Positions 32,072-39,748 of a DNA stretch of 64,000 nt are shown in pieces. The position numbers were made by a program, and so were the translations under genes. Origin of the DNA: Rhodocyclaceae bacterium (GTDB lineage: Bacteria > Pseudomonadota > Gammaproteobacteria > Burkholderiales > Rhodocyclaceae); NCBI GenBank assembly GCA_019455325.1, contig JACFMQ010000001.1:445071-509070 (forward strand), written 5' to 3'. Within the stretch, counting starts at the first letter, position 1. Each line of letters begins with the position of its first letter. A model generated the notes under the pieces. That model was not told where the DNA came from. It saw nothing but the letters and a program-made list of their open reading frames with translations, and did no database searches.

Positions 32072-33016
32072 ATGCGTACCCGATTCCCGAAGACGCTCGC
32101 CGCCCTCGCTCTGCTCGCCGCCGTCGCCGCCCTGGCCGGCTGCCAGCCGTCGTGCGAGCGGGGAGACTGCGCCGCGCCGGCGGGCGACGGGAAAAGCGAC
32201 ACGCTGGGCAAGGTGCGCGAGCGCGGCGCCATCGTGCTCGGCTACCGCGAATCCTCGGTTCCCTTCTCCTACTACGACAACGACAGGAACGTCATCGGCT
32301 ACTCGCACGACCTGGCGCGGCAGATCGTAGACGAAGTGAAGTCGGAACTCGGCCTGCCCGACCTCCGGGTCGAGCTGGTGCCGGTGTCCCCGGAAAACCG
32401 CTGGGCCATGGTCGCCGGCGGCCGCATCGACCTCGAATGCGGCACCAGCGGCCACACCGTCGAACGCGCGCAGACCGTCGCCTTCAGCAACTCGATCTTC
32501 ATCGTCCGCATGCGCATCCTGACGCGCAAGGACTACGGCATCGCCGACTTCCCCGATCTCGCCGGCAAGACCGTCGTCACCACGGCCGGCACGACCAACG
32601 TCGACAAGGTGCACCGGATGAACGAGGAACTGAACCTGGGCCTGAACATCATCGTCGCCAAGGACCACGGCGAAGCCTTCCAGACCCTCGAAACCGGCCG
32701 CGCCGCCGCCTTCCTGATGGACGACGTCCTGCTCTACGGCGAGCGGGCGCGGGCCATCCGCTGGGGCGACTGGGTGGTCACCGGCACGCCGCAGTCGCGC
32801 GAAGCCTACGCCTGCATCATGAGAAGGAACGACCCGGCGTTCAAGCAGCTCGTCGACCGGGCGCTGGGCCGGGCAATGGCGCCGGAAGCCTTCGCCGCGC
32901 TCTACGAGAAGTGGTTCCTCAGACCGGTGCCGCCCAAGGGCATCAAGCTGGACTTTCCGTTGAGCGACGACATGCGCGAACTGATCGCCGCGCCGAACGA
33001 CAGGGTCCTGCAATGA
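32072..33016 (+). CDS. Amino-acid solute-binding lipoprotein (family 3, GltI-like)
   Basis: A 314-residue family 3 extracellular solute-binding protein. Residues 1-24 form a lipoprotein signal with lipobox LAGC (Cys24), so it should be anchored at the periplasmic face of a membrane. The family body follows: GAIVLGYRESSVPFSYYD near the start of the mature domain, then the DLAGKTV and TAGTTN hinge region. It resembles glutamate/aspartate-binding GltI. No ABC permease or ATPase gene lies nearby; the next genes are a second binding protein and a secondary symporter. It may feed that symporter, act as a sensor, or be an orphan. Confidence 0.88.
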   Translation: MRTRFPKTLAALALLAAVAALAGCQPSCERGDCAAPAGDGKSDTLGKVRERGAIVLGYRESSVPFSYYDNDRNVIGYSHDLARQIVDEVKSELGLPDLRVELVPVSPENRWAMVAGGRIDLECGTSGHTVERAQTVAFSNSIFIVRMRILTRKDYGIADFPDLAGKTVVTTAGTTNVDKVHRMNEELNLGLNIIVAKDHGEAFQTLETGRAAAFLMDDVLLYGERARAIRWGDWVVTGTPQSREAYACIMRRNDPAFKQLVDRALGRAMAPEAFAALYEKWFLRPVPPKGIKLDFPLSDDMRELIAAPNDRVLQ

Positions 33017-33089
33017 GGCGGGCCGGCGCCGCGTCGCGCTGAGACGGAAAGCAGCGGGCATGCGCTCTGCCGTGCATAATCCGGAAACC

Positions 33090-33944
33090 ATGCCCGCCGC
33101 CATCGTCCATCCGCGCCTCGTCCGCTGCCTCGGCTGGCTGGTCGCCGCCTGCTGCCTGACGCTGCTGCCGGCGGGCCGCGCCCCGGCCCAGGCGCCGGAC
33201 GCCGTGCCGACGGCGCCGGACATCCGGCGCATCCTCGACCGCGGCGAACTGATCGTCGCCCTGCCGAAGACCGATTCGCCGCCCTTCTTCTACGAGCGCG
33301 ACGGCCGCCTGCATGGCGTCGACGTCGCGCTGGCCGAGGGCCTGGCGCGCGAGCTGCAGGTCGGGGTGCGCTTCCACCGCGAGGCGGCCAGCTTCAACGA
33401 GGTGGTGGCCGTGATCGCCCGCGGCCAGGCCGACGTCGCCAGCAGCAAGCTGTCGCGCACCCTGCCGCGCGCGCAGTACGTCCGTTTTTCCAAGCCCTAC
33501 CTGGAACTGCGCCATGCGCTCGCGCTCAACCGCATCCGCTTCGCCGAAATGGCCAAGGGGCGCGAGGTTCCCGCCGTGGTGCGCGCCTTCACGGGCTCGA
33601 TCGGCGTCATCGCCAACTCCTCCTACGTCGACTTCGCGCGGCACAACTTCCCCGGCGCACGCATCGTCGAATACCCGGACTGGACGAAACTGGTGCAGGC
33701 GCTCGAGCAGGGCGAGATCGACGGCGCCTACCGCGACGAGTTCGAGATCCGGCGCCTGTTCAGGAACGACCCGAAAAAATCGCTGAGCCTGCGCGCGATC
33801 ACGCTCACCGATACCCGCGACGCGCTGGCCATGGCCGTCCACCGCGACGCGCACCAGTTGCTCGCGCTGATCGACATCTACCTGGACCAGCGCCGGCGCA
33901 CGCTGAGCGTCGACGACCTGCTCGGGCACGCGGGGGACGACTGA
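33090..33944 (+). CDS. Second family 3 periplasmic solute-binding protein
   Basis: A 284-residue binding protein with an N-terminal signal peptide (hydrophobic core LGWLVAACCLTLL, likely cut after PAQA). Family 3 features are GELIVALPKTDSPPFFYE and HGVDVALAEGLARE. The frame is also open from an ATG at 33060, but that start would give an unusually long signal peptide; 33090 has a GGAAA site and a better signal-peptide shape. It ends 4 bp before the symporter gene, so the two are co-transcribed. Ligand unknown; acidic amino acids are plausible from context. Confidence 0.82.
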   Translation: MPAAIVHPRLVRCLGWLVAACCLTLLPAGRAPAQAPDAVPTAPDIRRILDRGELIVALPKTDSPPFFYERDGRLHGVDVALAEGLARELQVGVRFHREAASFNEVVAVIARGQADVASSKLSRTLPRAQYVRFSKPYLELRHALALNRIRFAEMAKGREVPAVVRAFTGSIGVIANSSYVDFARHNFPGARIVEYPDWTKLVQALEQGEIDGAYRDEFEIRRLFRNDPKKSLSLRAITLTDTRDALAMAVHRDAHQLLALIDIYLDQRRRTLSVDDLLGHAGDD

Positions 33945-33948
33945 CGCC

Positions 33949-35232
33949 ATGAACGCCTTCGCCGACGCCTGGCGCCGCTGGGCCACCCGCCCGAGCGTCG
34001 TGCTCGCCAGCCTGCTCGCCGGCATCGGCGTCGGCCTGTACGCGCCCGGCGTCGCCGCCGGCATCGGCGTCTTCGGCAACGTCTACGTCGACCTGCTGAA
34101 AATGATCGTGCTGCCCTTCATGGTCTCGGCCGTGATCTTCAGCCTGCGCCAGTTGATGCAGGAAGGCAGCGCCTCGCAACTGATCGGCCGGGCGGTGCCG
34201 ATCATCCTGCTGTCCATGCTCGCCACCGCCGCCCTCGGCCTGGCCACGGGCCTCGGCATGACGCCGGGCGCCGACCTGCCGGCCGATACGCTGCACACCC
34301 TGGGCAGGCTGGTCGGCGAGGATCTGGAGCGCAGCGGCCACATCGAAATGGCCCTGTCCGGCGAAGCCGCTCCGGTCGAGCCGCCCGGCATCGCCGCCAT
34401 GCTGCTCGGCGTCGTTCCCGGCAACATCTTCGCCGCGCTCGCCCAGGGCGACACCCTGAAGGCGCTGGTCTTCTCGCTGCTCTTCGGGCTGGCCGTCGGC
34501 AAGGCGCCGGCCAGCGCCTCGCAGCCGCTGACGCAGACGCTGGAAATGGTGTACCGGGCCTGCCAGACGCTGACCCGGTGGTTCAACTACATGCTGCCGC
34601 CGGTGCTGCTGTCGATGGTCGCCAGCCAGGTGGCGAAGACCGGCATCGAGCCGATGCGCGCCATGCTGCATTTCATCGCCACGCTCGGGCTGGCCTCGCT
34701 CTTCCTCGTCGCCCTCTGCCTCTGGCTGCTGCGCCGCGCCAGCGGGCAATCCTGGCGGGACGTCCTGCGCAGCCAGCGCGAGCCGCTGACCATGGCCGTC
34801 GCCACGCGCAACAGCCTGGCCTGCATGCCGGCAATGATCGAAAGCCTGGCCGCCGACCTGCGCTTTCCGCGCGCGCGCATCGAACTGCTGGTGCCCTTCG
34901 GCGTCTCGCTGCTGCGCCTCGGGCCGATCCTCTACTACGTGGTGGCGACGCTGTTCATCGCCCAGATGTACGGCCAGGAGCTGGCGCCGGGCGAGATCGC
35001 CATCGTCGCCGTCGGCGCCATGCTCGCCGGCTTCGCCTCGGCCGGCATGAGCGGCATCGTCACCATCTCGCTGACCGGCGTCGTCTGCGGCCACATCGGC
35101 CTGCCCTTCGAGGCCGTGTTCGTGCTCTTCATCGCCATCGACCCGATCTGCGACATGTTCCGCACCACCGTCCTCGTCGCCGGCAACAACGCCTTCGCCG
35201 CGCTGGCCTGCGGCCGGGGACAGGCTACCTAG
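33949..35232 (+). CDS. DAACS-family dicarboxylate/amino acid:cation symporter
   Basis: A 427-residue membrane transporter of the GltP/DctA family with about eight hydrophobic segments. The substrate-site end shows AIDPICDMFRTTVLVAGN, equivalent to the conserved D-x-x-x-D-M-x-R-T block that binds acidic substrates and sodium. The serine-rich first hairpin is divergent (AVATRNSLACMP), as is the second (SAGMSGIVT), so specificity may differ from classic Glu/Asp carriers. It likely imports an acidic amino acid or dicarboxylate across the inner membrane. The racemase gene begins 11 bp downstream. Confidence 0.88.
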   Translation: MNAFADAWRRWATRPSVVLASLLAGIGVGLYAPGVAAGIGVFGNVYVDLLKMIVLPFMVSAVIFSLRQLMQEGSASQLIGRAVPIILLSMLATAALGLATGLGMTPGADLPADTLHTLGRLVGEDLERSGHIEMALSGEAAPVEPPGIAAMLLGVVPGNIFAALAQGDTLKALVFSLLFGLAVGKAPASASQPLTQTLEMVYRACQTLTRWFNYMLPPVLLSMVASQVAKTGIEPMRAMLHFIATLGLASLFLVALCLWLLRRASGQSWRDVLRSQREPLTMAVATRNSLACMPAMIESLAADLRFPRARIELLVPFGVSLLRLGPILYYVVATLFIAQMYGQELAPGEIAIVAVGAMLAGFASAGMSGIVTISLTGVVCGHIGLPFEAVFVLFIAIDPICDMFRTTVLVAGNNAFAALACGRGQAT

Positions 35233-35243
35233 AGGAGAACGCG

Positions 35244-35957
35244 ATGCTCGGAATTCTCGGCGGCATGGGCCCCTCGGCAACGGCGGACTTCTTCACCAAA
35301 CTGGTCGCCCTGACGCCCGCCCGGCGGGATCAGGAGCATGTCCCGCTGCTGCTCAGTTGCCTGCCGCAGACGCCGGACCGCTCCGCCGCCATCCTCGGCA
35401 ACGGCCCGTCGCCCCTGCCCTGCCTGCTGCTCGGCCTGCGCCGCCTGGTCGACGCCGGCGCGCTCGCCGTCGTCGTGCCGTGCAACAGCAGCCATCACTG
35501 GTTCGACGAACTGCAGGCGGCCAGCCCGGCGCCCATCCTGCACATCGCCGATGCGGCCATCGCCGCGCTGCCCGCCGACCCGCGGCCGGTCGCCCTGCTC
35601 GCCACCCGCGGCGCCCTGCATTCCGGCTTTTACCAGCGCAAGCTGGAAGCGCGCGGCCGGCCCTGGTGGCGCCCCGACCCCGGCGGCGAACAGGACGCCG
35701 TGGATCGCGCCATCGCCGCCATCAAGCGCGGCGACCCGACAGCGGCGGGCGAGGCCATGCGCGAAGTCTGGCGGCACTGCGCGGCGGCCGGCGTCGGCGC
35801 GGCGATCATGGCCTGCACCGAGATTCCGCTGGCCGCCGAACACGCGCCGGCGCCGGCCTTCGCCGCCATCGACACCAACCTGGAACTGGCCCGCTGCGCG
35901 CTCGCCCACGCGCTCGACCGGGGCTGGAACCGCCCGGACGGAACGCCATGTGCCTGA
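35244..35957 (+). CDS. Aspartate/glutamate racemase family protein
   Basis: A 237-residue cofactor-independent racemase. The N-terminus MLGILGGMGPSATADFF, the first catalytic Cys in PCNSSHHW and the second in MACTEIPL are all present. AGAGGAG lies just before the ATG, which selects this start over longer frames. Such enzymes interconvert L- and D-Asp or Glu through two cysteines in the cytosol. Co-transcription with an acidic amino-acid symporter and the divergent NRPS operon suggest a role in supplying a D-amino acid. Separate cell-wall or catabolic roles cannot be excluded. Confidence 0.88.
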   Translation: MLGILGGMGPSATADFFTKLVALTPARRDQEHVPLLLSCLPQTPDRSAAILGNGPSPLPCLLLGLRRLVDAGALAVVVPCNSSHHWFDELQAASPAPILHIADAAIAALPADPRPVALLATRGALHSGFYQRKLEARGRPWWRPDPGGEQDAVDRAIAAIKRGDPTAAGEAMREVWRHCAAAGVGAAIMACTEIPLAAEHAPAPAFAAIDTNLELARCALAHALDRGWNRPDGTPCA

Positions 35958-35968
35958 AAACCGCAGTC

Positions 35969-36104
35969 AACACCCACCGCAGAGGCGCAGAGACGCAGAG
36001 ATTCGCAGAGAAAAGCAAGGCAAGAATGGTTTGCCCGATGGCTTGTTCCGCTTTTGATCTTCTCTGCGTCCCCTCTGCGTCTCTGCGCCTCTGCGGTGGA
36101 TGTT
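35969..36104. repeat. Large inverted repeat (26-bp perfect arms, about 136 bp overall)
   Basis: The arms 35975-36000 and 36073-36098 are perfect reverse complements over 26 bp and consist of repeated CGCAGAG units. Pairing continues imperfectly outward to 35969/36104 and inward through CGCAGAGAA at 36004-36012 and its complement at 36060-36068. The centre is about 47 bp. It lies between the racemase and ParA-like genes. It could fold as a strong transcript stem, or be a dispersed palindromic element of the kind seen scattered in many bacterial chromosomes. Confidence 0.9.
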
Positions 36105-36129
36105 CCCGTCTTCGATCGGAGGCTTCAGG

Positions 36130-36786
36130 ATGAAGAACACAGGGATCGTCATCACCGTCGCCACGCTCAAGGGCGGCAGCGGCAAGAGCACGGTGGCCAG
36201 TTGCCTGGCCGTGCACTGGCAGCAGCGGGGCCGCCGGCCCGCGCTTATCGACGCCGACCCGCAGCGCTCGCTGCTGCGGCTCGGCCAGCGGGAAAAGGCC
36301 CTCGGCGGCGTGCCGGTGCATGAAACCGGCGAAAGCGGCGCCGACATCGCCGAGACCGCCCGCCGCCTCGCCGCCGCGTACGACGCGGTGATCATCGACA
36401 CGGCCGGCTTTCGCGCCCCGTCCACGCTGGCCGCGCTGGCCGCCGCCCGCCTCATCCTGGTGCCGGTCAAGCCCTCGCCGCTCGACGTGGACGTCATGCT
36501 CGACACCGCGCGCACCCTGTTCCGCACGGCCGACGGCGGCGCCCCGCGCTTTTACTGCCTGCTGACGCAGACCACGCGCGACAGCGTGATCGCCCGCCAT
36601 ATCCGCAGCGAACTCGCGGCCGCCGGCTTCCCGCTGCTCGACAGCGAACTGAGCAACCGCGTCGCCTACGGCGAAGCCGCGCTGTTCGGCGCCACCCCCT
36701 CGCTGATGGCCCCGAACGGCAGCGCCGCCGCCGAGATCGCGGCGCTCGCCGAGGAAATCGAACGACTGCCGGAGACCCGCCGATGA
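36130..36786 (+). CDS. ParA/MinD-like ATPase
   Basis: A 218-residue ATPase with the deviant Walker A motif KGGSGKST at residues 15-22, the DADPQ segment, and a DTAGF Walker B-type motif. Length and motifs fit small ParA/MinD family proteins that place plasmids, chromosomes or protein complexes by ATP-dependent binding to DNA or membrane. GGAGG lies 8 nt before the ATG at 36130. The stop overlaps the next start by 4 bp (ATGA), so it is coupled to a DUF697 protein. There is no ParB or replication gene here, so a chromosome-partition role is unlikely. Confidence 0.88.
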   Translation: MKNTGIVITVATLKGGSGKSTVASCLAVHWQQRGRRPALIDADPQRSLLRLGQREKALGGVPVHETGESGADIAETARRLAAAYDAVIIDTAGFRAPSTLAALAAARLILVPVKPSPLDVDVMLDTARTLFRTADGGAPRFYCLLTQTTRDSVIARHIRSELAAAGFPLLDSELSNRVAYGEAALFGATPSLMAPNGSAAAEIAALAEEIERLPETRR

Positions 36787-37535
36787 GCAAACGCCTGCCC
36801 AAAGCCACGCTGCACACGCTCGACGAAATCCGGCGCGAAAGCGGGAGCGCCGACGAGAAGGCAACGACATCGCCGCCCCCCGCTCCGCCGCCGGCGGGCC
36901 GGCCGCCGCGGGCGGCAAAGGGGCGAACGGCGAAAACCGCCGCCGCGACGCCACGCCGGACCGCCGCCGGGGCGACGCCCGAACCCGTACCGGAGGCGGC
37001 ATCCGTGCCCATGCCGGAATCGACGCCGGTGGCAGCCGCCGCCGCAACACCGACACCGACGGCGGAGCCGGCCCTGCCCGCGCCGGCGAACGGGACGCCC
37101 TCGCCCCGCGATCTGCACCGGATGGGCGCCGAACTGATCGTCGAGCGCCATACCACCTACGCCGCGCTCGGCGGCTGCGTGCCGCTGTTCGTCGTCGACA
37201 GCCTCAGCGTCGGCCTGATCATCTACAACATGCTCAGGTCGCTCGCCGCGCATTACCGCTTCCAGTGGCGGCAGGACCAGTTAAAGGCGACGCTGGCCGC
37301 GCTGCTCGGCGGCCTCCTGGCCCCCGGCGCCGGCAGCCTGACGACGCAGTTGCTGGGCAAGTTCATCCCCGGCGCCTGGCTGTTCGGCACGGCCGCCAGT
37401 TCCCTCACCGCCGCCGCCTGCACCCGCTATGTCGGCGAGACCTTCATCGCCCACTTCGAATCCGGCGGCACGCTCAACAACCTCGACATCGCCGGCATCC
37501 GGGCCTCGCTCAGGGCCAGGATCGAAGCCGCCTGA
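36783..37535 (+). CDS. DUF697 protein with long disordered N-terminal region
   Basis: A 250-residue protein. Residues 1-20 are basic (MSKRLPKATLHTLDEIRR), about 25-105 are Pro/Ala/Thr-rich and look disordered, and about 120-250 form a DUF697-like hydrophobic domain (TTYAALGGCVPLFVVDSLSV, then LLGGLLAPGAGS). Its last part matches another DUF697 protein at 47574-48104 (shared xGGTxxNxD segment and domain order). Overlap with the ParA-like gene suggests a two-part system. A basic N-terminal peptide on a disordered arm is how several ParA partners trigger their ATPase; that role here is inference. Confidence 0.78.
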   Translation: MSKRLPKATLHTLDEIRRESGSADEKATTSPPPAPPPAGRPPRAAKGRTAKTAAATPRRTAAGATPEPVPEAASVPMPESTPVAAAAATPTPTAEPALPAPANGTPSPRDLHRMGAELIVERHTTYAALGGCVPLFVVDSLSVGLIIYNMLRSLAAHYRFQWRQDQLKATLAALLGGLLAPGAGSLTTQLLGKFIPGAWLFGTAASSLTAAACTRYVGETFIAHFESGGTLNNLDIAGIRASLRARIEAA

Positions 37536-37562
37536 GCGGTCTTGCCGCCGGGCGCGCGTACG

Positions 37563-38327
37563 TCAGGCCGTTTGCAGCAGGGGGCCCGCCGCCCGCTCGG
37601 CGGCGGGATCGACGCCGGCCAGCAGGGCATCGCCGATCAGGCGGGCGATCTCCGGCCAGTGCCGCAAAATGAAAAAATGCCCGCCGGGAAATTCGTGCAG
37701 CCGGCAGGCGAGCGCCGTTTCCCGCGCCCAGTCCCCGGCCTCGGCCTGGCCGAAACTGTCGCCCTGCCCGTGGAGCACGACGAACGGCACCGGCAGGGGC
37801 GGCGCTACCGACGCCGGTCGCCAGGTTTCCACGGCCTCGAAGTCGGCGCGCAGGATGGGTTCGAAGTAGTCGATCAGCGACTCCTCGGCCAGTACCTCCG
37901 GCGGACAGCCGCCGAGCGTGCGCAGCATGTCGACGAAACCCTCGCGCGGCAGCAGGTGCCGTCCCTCCTCCCGACCGGGATGCGTCGGCGGCCGCGCGCC
38001 GGAAAGAAAGACCGCCGCCGGCAGCGGCAGGCCGGCGGCGGCGATGCGCCGCAGGCAGAGGAAGCACAGGCTGGCCCCCATGCTGTGTCCGAACAGCGCG
38101 TAGCGGCCGTCGTGCAGTCGCGGACGCAGGCCGGCGAAGACGTCGTCGGCCAGGGCTTCCAGCGAGCGGCAGAGCGGCTCGCGCGCGCGCTGCCCGCGTC
38201 CGGGCAGCTCGATGCCGACCAGGCGGATGCCCGCGGGCAGATGCTGTTCCAGCGGCCGATAGGCGTAGGCGTTGCCGCCGGCGTAGGGCAGGCAGTAAAC
38301 GGTCGCGGCGCGCGGCTCAGTTTCCAT
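37563..38327 (-). CDS. Type II thioesterase of the NRPS/PKS pathway
   Basis: A 254-residue alpha/beta hydrolase. CLPYAGGNAYAYRPLEQHL near the start is the TEII signature. The catalytic triad is Ser82 in GHSMGA, Asp190 in HGQGD and His217 in PGGHFFI. TEII enzymes strip mis-loaded acyl groups from carrier domains. It begins inside the end of the outer-membrane channel gene (11-bp overlap) and is the last gene of the export operon. A further in-frame ATG 9 codons upstream is possible, but the METE start best fits family length. Confidence 0.93.
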   Translation of the reverse strand: METEPRAATVYCLPYAGGNAYAYRPLEQHLPAGIRLVGIELPGRGQRAREPLCRSLEALADDVFAGLRPRLHDGRYALFGHSMGASLCFLCLRRIAAAGLPLPAAVFLSGARPPTHPGREEGRHLLPREGFVDMLRTLGGCPPEVLAEESLIDYFEPILRADFEAVETWRPASVAPPLPVPFVVLHGQGDSFGQAEAGDWARETALACRLHEFPGGHFFILRHWPEIARLIGDALLAGVDPAAERAAGPLLQTA

Positions 38328-39747
38328 TCTCGGTTTCCATGCTTCCCGGTTCATGGCGCAAGGCGGCTTCTTCCGCGGTCGCCGGCAGCGCCGACCAGTC
38401 GCCGCCGAGGGCCTTGTACAGGTCGATGGCGGCGACGAGCGCCGCGCTCTGCGCCTGCACGTGGCCCTGCTCGGCGTTGAAGAGGTTGCGCTGCGAATCG
38501 AGCACTTCGAGCGAACTGGTGATGCCCGCTTCGTAGCGCAGGCGGGCCAGCCGCGCATAGCGCGCGACCTCGGCCAGCAGCCGGGCCTGCGTCGCCTGCT
38601 GCTCGCCGGTCTTGGCGACGCCGACGAGCGCGTCCTCGGTCTCCCGGAAGGCGGCCCGGATCGCCTTGTCGTAGGCCGCCAGCGCCTGCTCCCGCTGGGC
38701 TTCGGAGGCGCCCAGGCGCGCCAGCAGCGAGCCGCCGGAAAAGATCGGCAGGCTGACGCCGGGAACGAAATTCCAGGTGCGCGCCGGGCCGGTGAACAGG
38801 TCGGAAAGCTCGGGGCTGGCGCTGCCGTAGGCGCCGGTCAGCGAAATGGTCGGGAACAGGCTGGCCTTGGCCGCGCCGACGCGGGCGTTGGCGGCGACGA
38901 GGCTCTGTTCGGCGAGCAGGATGTCCGGCCGGCGGCCGAGCAGGTCGGAGGGCAGGCCGGCCGGCACCGCGGGCCGCTGCAGTTCGTGGATGCTCCGGCC
39001 GCGGGGCACCGGCCCCGGATCGCGGCCGAGCAGCAGGCTGATCTCGTGCTCCTTGCGCGCCAGCATCTGTTCGAGCACCTGCACGTTGAACAGGGTGCTC
39101 TCGTTCTCGGCGGCGGCCTGCTTCACCTCCATTTCCGAGATCTGGCCGTTGGCGAAGCGCGCGCCGGCGAGGCGCAGCTCCTCCTGGCGGTCCGCCTGTG
39201 TGCGGCGGGCGATGTCCAGGCGGGCGTCGAGTTCGCGCAACTGGACGTAGCTGGTCGCCAGCGCGCCGACCAGGCTCAGCGCCACGGCCTGGCGCGCCGC
39301 CGCCTGGCCGAGGTAGTCGGCCCGCGCCGCCTCGCTCTGGCGCCGGATGCGGCCCCAGAAATCGAGTTCCCAGGAAAGCGCCAGGCCCGCCTGGTACAGC
39401 GTCTGGACCGGGCTCTCCCCCTGCCGGCTGCGCGTCAGCGTCGCCGGCAGCGACACCTGGGGATAGAGCGGGCCGCCGGTCGCCACGTGGATCGCGCGGT
39501 ATTCTTCGAGCCGCGCCGTGGCCATGCGCAGATCGGCGTTGCCGGCGAGCGCCGCGCGCACCAGCGCATCGAGCACCGGGTCGGCGAACTGCGTCCACCA
39601 CGGCGATGCCGCCGGCCCGTTCTCCGCCGCGGCCGCCGCGAAGCGGTAGGCGGCCGGCACGGCCAGCTCCGGCCGCCGGTAGTCGGGGCCGACGGCGCAC
39701 GCGCCGAGCAGGCAGAGCAGCCACAGGACGTTCAGCCGGCCGGGCAT
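38317..39747 (-). CDS. Outer-membrane efflux channel lipoprotein (NodT/OprM family)
   Basis: A 476-residue TolC-type channel. Lipobox LLGAC puts the lipidated Cys at 17, and mature sequence opens with VGPDYRRPELAVP, the usual NodT/OprM beginning. Two repeated helical halves follow. It forms the outer-membrane exit for the RND pump encoded just upstream, whose stop is 1 bp from this start. Together with the adaptor it should make a complete tripartite efflux system. Confidence 0.95.
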   Translation of the reverse strand: MPGRLNVLWLLCLLGACAVGPDYRRPELAVPAAYRFAAAAAENGPAASPWWTQFADPVLDALVRAALAGNADLRMATARLEEYRAIHVATGGPLYPQVSLPATLTRSRQGESPVQTLYQAGLALSWELDFWGRIRRQSEAARADYLGQAAARQAVALSLVGALATSYVQLRELDARLDIARRTQADRQEELRLAGARFANGQISEMEVKQAAAENESTLFNVQVLEQMLARKEHEISLLLGRDPGPVPRGRSIHELQRPAVPAGLPSDLLGRRPDILLAEQSLVAANARVGAAKASLFPTISLTGAYGSASPELSDLFTGPARTWNFVPGVSLPIFSGGSLLARLGASEAQREQALAAYDKAIRAAFRETEDALVGVAKTGEQQATQARLLAEVARYARLARLRYEAGITSSLEVLDSQRNLFNAEQGHVQAQSAALVAAIDLYKALGGDWSALPATAEEAALRHEPGSMETENGN

Positions 39748-39748
39748 G

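Noticed and set aside
36130..36786. ParA-like gene as evidence of a plasmid or integrated element
   Set aside because: No ParB, replication, integrase or transposase gene is nearby and composition matches the surroundings.
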